Counted from the first letter of the stretch, positions 29,590 to 37,484 are shown. The stretch: 64,000 nt of DNA from Flavobacterium ginsenosidimutans (GCF_003254625.1 NZ_QJRJ01000078.1:124001-188000), one strand, 5' to 3'. Notes: generated by a model from the letters alone, not told the origin. Translations and numbers: made by a program.

Positions 29590-30099
29590 ATGAATTCCTT
29601 TGAAACTATTTATGATTTTGCATCCAGTGGAGGATTTAAAAAACTTCAAATATTACTTGTTCCAATTGGATTTTTTCTATTCTCAAGATTTCTATTGTTC
29701 TTGATTGAAAATGACAAAGACGAAGATTTATTTAAAAATCCCAAACAGCAGAAATTTAAAGTACATATATTTCAATATGTTTCAATATTAATCTTTATAC
29801 TTTTCCTAATAATGTTTGGTAGTAAATATTACAAAACTTACAACTTATACAATAGCTCTCTATTTGAAATTGAAGGATTTGTAACTAACTTTCATCCAAT
29901 GCCATCGGGTGGTCATGATAGTGAAAGATTTACTGTTAATAGAGTACAATTCCAATTTTCAGATTTTGACATTTCAGGTTTTGGATATAATAATGCAAAA
30001 TCGCGCGGAGGAGCAATAGATCAAAATAAATATGTAAAAATTAGCTACATTAGAATAGAAAACTCAAATCAGATTTTAAAATTGGAAGTAAGAAAATGA
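29590..30099 (+). CDS. Hypothetical two-helix membrane protein
   Basis: A 169-residue protein of unknown family. Two membrane helices are visible at about 20-37 and 58-76, followed by a mostly beta-stranded domain with FTVNRVQFQFSDFDISGFGY. The layout of two helices plus a small exposed domain is like DUF3592-type membrane proteins, but I see no decisive motif. It is enclosed by copies B and C of the 62-bp element, so it may be accessory cargo or simply a neighbour. Confidence 0.7.
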   Translation: MNSFETIYDFASSGGFKKLQILLVPIGFFLFSRFLLFLIENDKDEDLFKNPKQQKFKVHIFQYVSILIFILFLIMFGSKYYKTYNLYNSSLFEIEGFVTNFHPMPSGGHDSERFTVNRVQFQFSDFDISGFGYNNAKSRGGAIDQNKYVKISYIRIENSNQILKLEVRK

Positions 30100-30119
30100 G
30101 AAACTGTTTTCTTATAAGA

Positions 30120-30180
30120 TTTCCAATCTTTGTAGAGTTACTTGCTAAGATTTCTCCTTCGTCGAAATGACAAGATTGTG
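30120..30180. repeat. 62-bp element, copy C
   Basis: Starts TTTCCAATCTT and ends in a slightly altered right repeat (AAGATTGTGG). The interior differs from copy B by a single base in the ACTTGCTAAGAT part. Same orientation as copy B, opposite to the copy at 29004-29049. Confidence 0.85.
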
Positions 30181-30271
30181 GATAATCAGGATTTTAAACT
30201 GAAACTGAAATAGTCGATTTTACCTCAGAAAAATCATATATTTACTCTTCAATAAAATCAAAAAAATTAAA

Positions 30272-30279
30272 TACCTTTG
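30272..30279 (+). promoter_or_regulatory. -7 box (TACCTTTG) directly before the XRE gene
   Basis: Exact TAnnTTTG match only 5 nt before the ATG at 30285, which would give a leaderless or almost leaderless mRNA. A weaker TATATTTA box about 45 nt further upstream is the alternative. Confidence 0.5.
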
Positions 30280-30284
30280 AAATT

Positions 30285-30677
30285 ATGAGCACGACATCAA
30301 AACCAAAACACATCGGTAGAAACATCAGTCGAATCAGAGAACTTCGAGGTATGAAGCAGGAAGCGCTTGCACAGGCAATTGGTACGAATCAGCAGGCTAT
30401 TTCTGGTATTGAAGGAAGCGAAACTATTGATGATTCTAAACTTTCAAAAATCGCGGAGGCACTTGGCGTTACGGTTGAAGCTATCAAAAGTTTTTCGGAA
30501 GAAAATGTATTTAACTATTTTAATACTTTTAATGAATCAGTTTCAAACAGTAATTTTGGTCATAACAATATTTGCAATTTCAATCCACTTGATAAAGTTG
30601 TAGAACTTTATGAACGTTTGGTTCAAGCTGAAAAAGACAAAAATGAATATTTAGAAAAATTATTAAAAGGGAAATAA
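30285..30677 (+). CDS. XRE-family transcriptional regulator
   Basis: A 130-residue cytoplasmic protein. Residues 11-65 form a classical helix-turn-helix of the Cro/C1 type (ISRIRELRGMKQEALAQAIG, NQQAISGIEGSETID). The middle is Asn/Phe-rich (SVSNSNFGHNNICNF), and the C-terminus is a Lys/Glu-rich helix (VELYERLVQAEKDKNEYLEK) suited to dimer formation. Such regulators often control mobile or stress genes; its target here is not visible. A terminator follows at once, so it is monocistronic. Confidence 0.9.
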   Translation: MSTTSKPKHIGRNISRIRELRGMKQEALAQAIGTNQQAISGIEGSETIDDSKLSKIAEALGVTVEAIKSFSEENVFNYFNTFNESVSNSNFGHNNICNFNPLDKVVELYERLVQAEKDKNEYLEKLLKGK

Positions 30678-30698
30678 TTCCTCAGCAATAGAAATTAC

Positions 30699-30738
30699 AA
30701 ACGCACAAATATCATTTTGACTTTTGTGCGTTTTTTTT
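30699..30738 (+). terminator. Terminator of the XRE gene
   Basis: AACGCACAAA / TTTGTGCGTT stem and eight T. It covers the ATG at 30724 of a longer reading frame, showing that the next gene starts downstream at 30766. Confidence 0.88.
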
Positions 30739-30765
30739 AAATTTAAAATGAAAAAACAAATAAAA

Positions 30766-31110
30766 ATGAAAAAAGCATACCTTTTTCTAATCCCTATTAT
30801 TATGCTCTCATGTACCAAAAAATCAACATCGGATCTTCTTTTAGGTGATTGGAAAATGAAAGAATTAATATATAATGATAATGTATCCGACAAAACCACT
30901 TTTACAAATGATTCAGTAATTACTGAAATTGACACTGAAGGAAGATTAATTAGAATTACAGGAACTTACAAATTTAATCCAAAAGATAGTACTCTTCAAG
31001 AAACTATGAGATATGAAAATGTAAATTATAAAGTTATCAGTATAGATAACGATCACCTCAATTTAGAAGATTCAAGATCAAAGAGAATATTTAAATACAT
31101 TAGATATTAA
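30766..31110 (+). CDS. Small lipoprotein, lipocalin-like
   Basis: A 114-residue lipoprotein with Cys16 in IIMLSC. The mature part starts KSTSDLLLGDWKMKELIY and continues in short beta-strands (GRLIRITGTYKFN, VNYKVISIDNDHLNLED), like small lipocalin-type Bacteroidota lipoproteins. Function unknown. The start at 30766 is chosen because the upstream alternative lies in a terminator; a further Met at 30748 has no signal-peptide logic. Confidence 0.74.
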   Translation: MKKAYLFLIPIIMLSCTKKSTSDLLLGDWKMKELIYNDNVSDKTTFTNDSVITEIDTEGRLIRITGTYKFNPKDSTLQETMRYENVNYKVISIDNDHLNLEDSRSKRIFKYIRY

Positions 31111-31201
31111 TAGATAAATCTTAGGAAAGCTTTTTTGAATTAATAAATCTAATAAACTCAAAAAAAACTATTTTTATCTTACCAAATCAATCCCCAAATC
31201 C

Positions 31202-31654
31202 ATGAAAATTACAATTACCCTATCAACACTATTCCTACTATTCACAACAAATTTATTCAGTCAAACCCTAGCCGATTTAAAACTAAAACCAAAAGAAATT
31301 CCGAAAGGCGGTTATATGGTAAGCGACGGAAATATTTGCATAACGCCACAAGCTTGTAGTTTTTATAATGATATTGAAACTTACAGTAACATTGTTGGAA
31401 CCGTAAAAAGTAAAGCCATTCAGAGTTTTAAAAGCAAAGGAGATCGCGGTTCAATTATGTATTTTGAATTTGATCACGTTTTTAAAGGCGATCGATTCCT
31501 GCAAGGTTTGCTTTGGGGAAAAGACGGCCAGCCAACAGCTGAACATCCAGAAGAATATGTCGCTAAAGGAAGATTCCTGGTTATTTGGAGTTTGCAGCCA
31601 GATAGTCCGTTAAGAGAAAAATCAGAAACTAAAGTCGAAGCAATTTTAGAATAA
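31202..31654 (+). CDS. Secreted protein of unknown function
   Basis: A 150-residue protein with a signal peptide (about 1-20, ending NLFSQ). The mature part contains a possible disulfide pair (ICITPQAC) and an OB-like strand region (VGTVKSKAIQSFKSKGDRGS, YFEFDHVFKGD). No family recognised with confidence. It is monocistronic with a strong terminator. Confidence 0.72.
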   Translation: MKITITLSTLFLLFTTNLFSQTLADLKLKPKEIPKGGYMVSDGNICITPQACSFYNDIETYSNIVGTVKSKAIQSFKSKGDRGSIMYFEFDHVFKGDRFLQGLLWGKDGQPTAEHPEEYVAKGRFLVIWSLQPDSPLREKSETKVEAILE

Positions 31655-31690
31655 AAAAATCCCGTTTCTTTATTGAAACGGGATTTTTTT
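31654..31690 (+). terminator. Terminator after the secreted protein gene
   Basis: AATCCCGTTTC / GAAACGGGATT perfect 11-bp stem with six-base loop and T run. The A run on its left makes it able to act in both directions, so it may also end the small minus-strand gene at 31722. Confidence 0.92.
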
Positions 31691-31721
31691 ATTATTTCTC
31701 AAAAGTATTCTCTAATAATGA

Positions 31722-31847
31722 TTAAACATTTTTTCGTAAAAACTTGAACAATAAGTACAATAGATAAAGTAAAAAGAAACCAAAGCCAAGAATTACTATC
31801 TGCCAAATAAATAATCCAATCTGAAAATCATTAATTAATTTTTCCAT
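31722..31847 (-). CDS. 41-residue single-pass membrane protein
   Basis: Short gene found by reading the gap directly. The product is 41 residues: an amphipathic start (MEKLINDFQIGLF), one membrane helix (about 12-34, ILGFGFFLLYLLYLLFKF) and a basic end (LRKNV). ATG at 31845-31847 reading leftwards, stop at 31722-31724; an A-rich AAAAAGA stretch lies upstream. The layout with a cytoplasmic basic tail is a plausible small membrane protein of a kind often missed by annotation. Function unknown. Confidence 0.62.
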   Translation of the reverse strand: MEKLINDFQIGLFIWQIVILGFGFFLLYLLYLLFKFLRKNV

Positions 31848-31931
31848 AATTTTATCTTTTTAATGGTTTATTTTCCTGATGTACAAATAAACAAAAAAGT
31901 CTTACAATTTTAAAAGTAAAAAATATAAAAA

Positions 31932-32294
31932 ATGAAACCACAAGTTCGAATTCTGTTTTATTCTATTCTATTCTTTTTATACCTAACTCTAACTCAATTT
32001 ATACTATCATTGGGCGGAGTCTTAAAAACAGATCCTTACATCACTTTAGGCTTTGGTTTTGCAGCTTTAAATCTTATTTATGCATTTTTTGGCTTAAAAT
32101 GGAAACCGCTTCTCAATATAATTTGCGCTATCGGAATCGCTGCTTTGGCTTTATTTCTGGCTTTGCAGTTTACCAATCTGCATTTGGTTATAGATTATGA
32201 TCCCTATCAAGTTAAAACTGCCATTTTTGCTAATGCTGTTTTCTCTATTATTTTTTGGGAAATTGTGTATCAGGTGAAGATTAGGAAGTCATAA
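31932..32294 (+). CDS. Four-helix integral membrane protein
   Basis: A 120-residue protein with four hydrophobic segments (about 8-28, 35-52, 58-78, 94-112) and short loops. The ends are basic. No family motif is recognised. It is divergent from the 41-residue gene and followed by a double palindrome. Confidence 0.7.
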   Translation: MKPQVRILFYSILFFLYLTLTQFILSLGGVLKTDPYITLGFGFAALNLIYAFFGLKWKPLLNIICAIGIAALALFLALQFTNLHLVIDYDPYQVKTAIFANAVFSIIFWEIVYQVKIRKS

Positions 32295-32307
32295 AAAATC
32301 AATATCA

Positions 32308-32433
32308 ATTGCCTCCAGCTTTAGCTGGAGGTAAATAAAAATTTTTCAAATAGGGCTTTAGCCAAACTTATAAGGTTTTGGCTAAAGCCCTATTCTTTTT
32401 CTACAAATCCCTCCAGCTAAAGCTGGAGGCAAT
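32308..32433. repeat. Double nested palindrome (REP-like pair)
   Basis: Outer perfect 24-bp arms (32308-32331 / 32410-32433, containing CCTCCAGCTTTAGCTGGAGG) enclose inner perfect 18-bp arms AATAGGGCTTTAGCCAAA (32349-32366) / 32377-32394. Each outer arm is itself nearly palindromic, so one arm alone can form a hairpin. No transposase gene adjoins. Confidence 0.9.
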
Positions 32434-32535
32434 TCATTTTAAAACTATTTCTTGAAGACTTAGTGTATTTCATTAGCAAAAAACATTTGAAAATAATTTA
32501 CTAGATTTACCTTTAAGTATTTAAAAATCAAACTC

Positions 32536-33696
32536 ATGAAACGACAGCCATCAATAGACATAGTCCGCGGAATTGTAATGATTATTATGGCGCTGGACCA
32601 TGTTCGAGATTTGATGCACGTTGATTCGATTACACAAAGTCCAACTGATTTAGCAACTACTTCTCCTTTGTTATTTTTCACACGTTGGATTACGCATTTG
32701 TGCGCACCAATTTTTGTTTTTCTGGCAGGAACTTCGGTTTATCTTTCGCTACAAAACAAAAACAATATCACTGAAAAAAGAGCGCTTTTAATCAAAAGAG
32801 GATTTTGGTTAATCTTCCTAGAATTTACAATTGTCAATTTCGGATTATTCTTTGATATTGGTTTTCACACACTTTTATTCGAAGTGATAGCCGCAATAGG
32901 TTTCGGATTTATCATCTTAGGATTATTACTAAAAATCAGTTCCAAAACACTTGGAGTTATTGGTTTAGTAATTATTGTTTTCCACAACCTTTTGCCACTT
33001 ATTCCTTTTGCAGAAAATTCGATTATAAAAGCCGTTTTAGCACCATTTTTTAGTCCAATTGTTATTCCGTTTTCTGGAAGAGCATTTGTTATGGGTTATC
33101 CTCCAATTCCGTGGCTGGCCATTATGTTAGTTGGTTTTGCAACTGGAAAATTCTTTGCATTAGAAACAGAAAAAAGAAAAAAACTATTTATCAAAATCGG
33201 CTTAAATGCTTTAGTCTTATTTGCCATCATTCGATTCGTCAATATTTACGGAGATCCTGCATTATGGACTTCTCAGAAAGATTCTGTTTTTACGTTTTTG
33301 TCTTTTATGAATGTTACTAAATATCCGCCTTCTCTCCTATTCTGCTTGGTCACTTTAGGAATTATGTTTCTGCTTCTTGCTTTTGCAGAACAATTTCAAA
33401 ATGGCATCAAAAAAGTAACTTTGGTTTATGGAAAAACACCTTTGTTTTACTTCGTCGTTCATTTTTATATTATCCATATTCTAACTTTGATTATGCTTTT
33501 GGCACAAGGTTTTAATTGGTCGCAATTTGAATTTGCTTCAGGAACTTTTGGAAGACCAAAAAACTTAGAAAGCGGTCTGCCTCTTTGGGCAATTTACTTG
33601 ATTTGGATTTCTGTTGTGACGATTCTTTACAAACCTTGTCAATGGTTTGGAAAATATAAAGCTGAAAATCAGCATTGGTGGCTAAAATATATTTAG
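32536..33696 (+). CDS. DUF1624 / heparan-alpha-glucosaminide acetyltransferase-like membrane protein
   Basis: A 386-residue multispanning protein with about ten membrane helices. The N-terminus RQPSIDIVRGIVMIIMALDHVRDLMH and the following RWITHLCAPIFVFLAGTSVYL are the signature of the DUF1624/YeiB-like acyltransferase group, with the conserved Asp and His facing the membrane centre. Members are thought to move acyl groups across the membrane onto sugars, but the substrate is unproven. Monocistronic. Confidence 0.88.
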   Translation: MKRQPSIDIVRGIVMIIMALDHVRDLMHVDSITQSPTDLATTSPLLFFTRWITHLCAPIFVFLAGTSVYLSLQNKNNITEKRALLIKRGFWLIFLEFTIVNFGLFFDIGFHTLLFEVIAAIGFGFIILGLLLKISSKTLGVIGLVIIVFHNLLPLIPFAENSIIKAVLAPFFSPIVIPFSGRAFVMGYPPIPWLAIMLVGFATGKFFALETEKRKKLFIKIGLNALVLFAIIRFVNIYGDPALWTSQKDSVFTFLSFMNVTKYPPSLLFCLVTLGIMFLLLAFAEQFQNGIKKVTLVYGKTPLFYFVVHFYIIHILTLIMLLAQGFNWSQFEFASGTFGRPKNLESGLPLWAIYLIWISVVTILYKPCQWFGKYKAENQHWWLKYI

Positions 33697-33811
33697 GATT
33701 ATTATAAATCACTAAAAAGCTGCATTACACTATGTTCTAGAACAAAATAAAAACAATGATTTTCGTACGTATTTTTTTATATTAGCACTTTGAATTTTAT
33801 CTAAGCCGAAT

Positions 33812-34369
33812 ATGAAAATTAGAATTTTACTCCTTTTATCAGTACTTGCTATTTCTTGTAAAAAAGAAGCAAAAACGGAAACAGAAACTCAGCAAATTAC
33901 TCAAAAAGATTCTTTGGAAATTCCTGTAAAAGAAGAACCTAAAACACAAAAAGGAGATACAATTGTACTTTCAGCAAAACATAAAACCAATAAAATTTTA
34001 TGCGATCTCGACGGAGATAATTTAGAGGAGACAGTAGAAATTTTCAGAAGTACTAAAAACCAGAAAAGCGGTCTTAAAATCACATACGGAAATAGAAAAA
34101 AGATTGATTATTTAGGCTTTGGAAATGGTATTTTGAAACAAGGTTTTGATGAAATTGATTGGGTTGGCATTTTTAAAAAAGCACCTAAAAATGAGATTTA
34201 CTTTAATAATGTAAACGACGACGGCGAAATTATTGGCGAAGAACAAGTTGCAGAAGAAGACAAAATAAAACTGCCAAATGACGGAATTTTTATCCACGCC
34301 GATGAAAGCTGCGGTGGAGGAATTATCTATCTAAAAGATGGCAAATACGAATGGATTCAACAGGAATAA
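33812..34369 (+). CDS. Hypothetical lipoprotein
   Basis: A 185-residue lipoprotein with Cys16 (LAISC). A charged linker rich in Thr/Glu/Lys (about 17-50) precedes a domain with CDLDGDNLEETVEIF, a Ca-binding-like or FG-GAP-like loop, and a C-terminal CGGGIIYLKDGKYEWI. No named family is assigned. It may be first in a run of small genes (DinB-like, DUF2314) but the 35-nt gap leaves this open. Confidence 0.72.
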   Translation: MKIRILLLLSVLAISCKKEAKTETETQQITQKDSLEIPVKEEPKTQKGDTIVLSAKHKTNKILCDLDGDNLEETVEIFRSTKNQKSGLKITYGNRKKIDYLGFGNGILKQGFDEIDWVGIFKKAPKNEIYFNNVNDDGEIIGEEQVAEEDKIKLPNDGIFIHADESCGGGIIYLKDGKYEWIQQE

Positions 34370-34404
34370 ATTGATTATAATTTAACTTCTAAACTATTTT
34401 GAAT

Positions 34405-34872
34405 ATGAAAAATACAGCAGAAATTGCAAATCGTTTTAGAGAAGTCATTTTAAACGGAACTTGGATCGCAAATACCAATTTTAAAGATCAGCTGGAAAAT
34501 CTAGATTGGAAAATTGCCGTTAGTCCGATTCAGAATTTAAATACGATTGCGGCTCTCGCACAGCATATTCATTATTACATAAAAGGAATAAATCAGGTTT
34601 TTAAAGGCGGAACTTTAGACATAAAAGACAAATTTAGTTTTGATTTCCCGCCTATAGATTCGCAAGAACAATGGGAAACTTTTTTAACTAAATTTTGGAA
34701 CGATAGCGAAGAATTTGCTTCGTTGGTAGAACAAATGCCCGACGAAAAACTTGACGAAGGTTTTGTGGATATTAAATACGGAACATACAGAAGAAATATC
34801 GAAGCCATGATCGAACATAGTTATTATCATTTAGGACAAATCGTATTGATTAAAAAACAATTAATAAACTAA
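34405..34872 (+). CDS. DinB family protein
   Basis: A 155-residue four-helix protein. Metal-site His residues are in LAQHIHYYIKG (about 50-60) and IEHSYYHLGQIVLIKKQL (about 137-154), the DinB layout. The longer frame begins at a TTG (34399); the ATG at 34405 is preferred. It is unlike the copy at 6104 in detail, so the two are not recent duplicates. Possibly metal-dependent thiol transfer; unproven. Confidence 0.86.
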   Translation: MKNTAEIANRFREVILNGTWIANTNFKDQLENLDWKIAVSPIQNLNTIAALAQHIHYYIKGINQVFKGGTLDIKDKFSFDFPPIDSQEQWETFLTKFWNDSEEFASLVEQMPDEKLDEGFVDIKYGTYRRNIEAMIEHSYYHLGQIVLIKKQLIN

Positions 34873-34892
34873 AACCAAACCATAATAGAATA

Positions 34893-35381
34893 ATGAAAAC
34901 AAAATTTCTAATCCTAATAGCCATTTTTTGTTTAGTGAGCTGTAAAGATTCTAATAAAATTGAAAGAGAAAATGAACCTACAATTTACAATGTAGGAAGT
35001 GAAGATGAAGCAATGAATGCGGCAATTCTAAAAGCAAATGAAACTTTAGATGATTTCAATAAAGGACTAGCTGATTTTAAGGCTGACAGTCATGCTTTAA
35101 AAGTTAAGTTTTCAAACGGAAAAGATATTGAGCACATGTGGGTTGGCGACATTAAATATATAGATGGCCAATATTCTGGAATTTTAAACAACGATCCAGA
35201 ATATATTACTGAATATAAAGCGGGAGACAAAATAAATATCGATTCTGGTAAAATTAGCGACTGGATGTATTTGGTTAACGGAAAATTATTTGGTGGCTAC
35301 ACAATTAGAGTTATTCGAGACAAAATGAGCGAAGAAGAACGCCAACAATTTGATGAAGAAAGTGGTATGCTGATAGATTAA
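34893..35381 (+). CDS. DUF2314 (YegJ-like) lipoprotein
   Basis: A 162-residue lipoprotein with Cys17 (CLVSC). The body shows the DUF2314 pattern: DEAMNAAILKANETLDDF, HMWVGDIKYIDGQYSGILNN, KAGDKINIDSGKISDWMYL and GGYTIRVIRDKMSEEER. Family members are frequent near toxin or immunity genes, but no such partner is seen here. Starts 20 nt after the DinB stop, so it is probably cotranscribed. Confidence 0.86.
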   Translation: MKTKFLILIAIFCLVSCKDSNKIERENEPTIYNVGSEDEAMNAAILKANETLDDFNKGLADFKADSHALKVKFSNGKDIEHMWVGDIKYIDGQYSGILNNDPEYITEYKAGDKINIDSGKISDWMYLVNGKLFGGYTIRVIRDKMSEEERQQFDEESGMLID

Positions 35382-35444
35382 TTTTACTTAATACTAAATT
35401 CAGTTTTATAACTATTTTTTATTATGTCTTTTTAAATTAATAAA

Positions 35445-35936
35445 ATGAAAATGTCGTTGAAAATAGGAAAATTAGGAAAAATAAATTTTATAGTTTTTTT
35501 AGTTTTATTTCTCTGTTTTTCTTGTTCAAATAAAACAGAAATCAAAAGCAGTACTATTCCAGATAAAAAGGAACGAGTCCAAAAGTTATTGAAAGAAATT
35601 AAATCTGATTCCGAAATATTGGATGCTGAATTTGATTTATTTAATGTTAATGGTTTTAGCGACGATTTTGTCATGATTCCTGGAAGTTCATCTATTGACT
35701 ATAAGTTCGTTGTAAAAGTGGATCCGAAAAAAATTTCTAATTGGACAAAAGATCTGTCAGAAACAAGTGGAAATATTGGATCTGAAAAATGGACCGTTTC
35801 TTTAATTGAAAAAAGAGAAAAGGAATGGAAAACAGCAAGCGAACCTATTTTTTATAAAAGAAAAAGTGATCCTTCCGTTGTCTTCATTATATTTGAAAAG
35901 GAAGGAATAATCTACAAACGCATATTAAGACTCTAA
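35445..35936 (+). CDS. Hypothetical lipoprotein
   Basis: A 163-residue lipoprotein with Cys27 (LFLCFSC). The mature part opens with a helix (PDKKERVQKLLKEIKSDSE) and continues as beta-strands ending in VVFIIFEKEGIIYKRILRL. Function unknown. A second Met two codons in (35451) is equally possible as the start. Confidence 0.7.
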   Translation: MKMSLKIGKLGKINFIVFLVLFLCFSCSNKTEIKSSTIPDKKERVQKLLKEIKSDSEILDAEFDLFNVNGFSDDFVMIPGSSSIDYKFVVKVDPKKISNWTKDLSETSGNIGSEKWTVSLIEKREKEWKTASEPIFYKRKSDPSVVFIIFEKEGIIYKRILRL

Positions 35937-35969
35937 TTATTAGACTTATAAAAACACAAACTTCTAATC

Positions 35970-36036
35970 TAGCCCCGATGGAAGCGATATCCTTTTGTGT
36001 CGGGGTTCGACACAAAAGATATAGTGGACAGCGGGA
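35970..36036. repeat. Dispersed structured element, copy 3 (variable-hairpin family)
   Basis: Inverted relative to copies 1 and 2. Frame TAGCCCCGATGGAAGCGATA and AGATATAGTGGACAGCGGGA with central hairpin CTTTTGTGTCG-gggtt-CGACACAAAAG. The hairpin sequence differs from copy 1 in its inner part while both arms changed together. Confidence 0.78.
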
Positions 36037-36142
36037 CAAGAGTTCTTATGAAAACAGCTTTTTCTGCTCCTTAAATAAATTAAAAAAAGGCATAGTTGTT
36101 GAAAGTTAAAAAAGATATATTTACACCTTCAAAAAATACACT

Positions 36143-37330
36143 ATGCAAAAAATTACTTTTCTATTTTCTGTATTGTTTTTAGCCTTCTCTTCTTGCGGAG
36201 TAAAAACAACTCAATCAATGCTTAGCGACGGAAATTATGACGGTGCAATAGATCGCGCTGTCGAGGCTCTTCGCACAAAAAAGGATTCTAAAGGCAAACA
36301 AGATTATGTGTATCTGTTAGAAGAAGCTTTTGCAAAAGCAAAAGAACGCGATTTACGTGATCTAGAAATGCTGAACAAAGAGAATAACCCTGCTAATGCT
36401 GAGCGCATTTATAATACTTATTTACAGTTAAATAATCGTCAGGAAAAAATTAGACCAATTTTACCACTTCCTTTATTGAAGCAGGGAAAAAATGCCTATT
36501 TCCCTTTTGACAATTATTCTGATGAAATTGTAAACAGCAAAAATGCACTTTCGAAGTATTTGTATGAAAACGCTTCTGCCCTTTTGAAATCGAATAATAA
36601 AATGGATTTTAGAAAAGCATATGATGATTTTGCTTATTTGGAAAGCATTAATCCTGGTTATAAAAACACAAAAAAATTAATGGATGACGCTCTTTTTAAA
36701 GGAACTGATTTCGTAGATGTTTATGCGAAAAATGAAACCAATATGGTAATTCCGAAAACGCTTCAGGACGATTTATTGGATTTTAAAACTTACGGATTAA
36801 ATGATAAATGGACGGTTTACCACAGCGCAAGACAAAAAAATGTGGTTTACGATTATAGTTTGATTCTTAGTTTCAGACAGATTGCTATTTCGCCAGAACA
36901 AATTAAAGAGAAAGAATTTGTTAAGGAAAGACAAGTTAAAGATGGTGTAAAAACGCTTTTAGACAGCCGAGGAAGACCTGTAAAAGACAGTTTAGGAAAA
37001 GAAATTAAGGTTGATAATTACAAAATACTTCGTGCAACGGTATATGAATTCAGACAATTTAAATCTTGTATGGTAACAGCAAAAGTTGATTATGTTGATT
37101 TAAAAAGCAATCAGCTTGTTCAGACTTTCCCAATAAGCAGCGAATTTATTTTTGAAAATATTTATTCGAAATATAAAGGAGACCAAAATGCTTGTGAGGA
37201 AAATTATATAGGGTATTTTTCTAAACGGGCTGTTCCGTTTCCAAATAACGAACAAATGGTTTATGATACAGGTGAAGATCTGAAAGCCAAGCTAAAAGAC
37301 ATCATTGTAAAAAATAAATTTAGAAAGTAA
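36143..37330 (+). CDS. Large hypothetical lipoprotein
   Basis: A 395-residue lipoprotein with Cys18 (LAFSSC). Residues about 25-190 are helical with a tetratricopeptide-like rhythm (LSDGNYDGAIDRAVEALRTK, YDDFAYLESINPGYKNTKKLM), and the C-terminal half is beta-rich (TVYHSARQKNVVYDYSLIL, CMVTAKVDYVDLKSNQLVQT). A TTG-N17-TATATTTA promoter-like pair lies at 36096-36123. No known family is assigned. A terminator follows. Confidence 0.76.
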   Translation: MQKITFLFSVLFLAFSSCGVKTTQSMLSDGNYDGAIDRAVEALRTKKDSKGKQDYVYLLEEAFAKAKERDLRDLEMLNKENNPANAERIYNTYLQLNNRQEKIRPILPLPLLKQGKNAYFPFDNYSDEIVNSKNALSKYLYENASALLKSNNKMDFRKAYDDFAYLESINPGYKNTKKLMDDALFKGTDFVDVYAKNETNMVIPKTLQDDLLDFKTYGLNDKWTVYHSARQKNVVYDYSLILSFRQIAISPEQIKEKEFVKERQVKDGVKTLLDSRGRPVKDSLGKEIKVDNYKILRATVYEFRQFKSCMVTAKVDYVDLKSNQLVQTFPISSEFIFENIYSKYKGDQNACEENYIGYFSKRAVPFPNNEQMVYDTGEDLKAKLKDIIVKNKFRK

Positions 37331-37351
37331 TTATGTAACACGTTTACAGAG

Positions 37352-37382
37352 AAAAAGGCGCATTTTTGATGCGCCTTTTTTT
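37352..37382 (+). terminator. Terminator of the large lipoprotein gene
   Basis: AAAGGCGCAT / ATGCGCCTTT stem with a short loop and a T run, 22 nt after the stop. Confidence 0.92.
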
Positions 37383-37422
37383 GTTTACGTTCTTTTCAAT
37401 TAAAAAAAATCAAGTTTTTGAA

Positions 37423-37466
37423 TTGTGCAACCAAAAAGTTGCGTATATTTGCAACTGATTAGTTGC
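37423..37466 (+). promoter_or_regulatory. Promoter with double palindromic operator for the ArsR-type operon
   Basis: TTG (37423) and TATATTTG (37444-37451) form a flavobacterial promoter with 18-nt spacing. Overlapping it are two inverted repeats: GCAAC-N6-GTTGC (37427-37442) and GCAACT-gatt-AGTTGC (37451-37466). The half-site GCAAC is shared, so one regulator could occupy both and block the -7 box. The ATG at 37485 follows 18 nt later. Confidence 0.78.
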
Positions 37467-37484
37467 GAATTTATATCCATAAAA

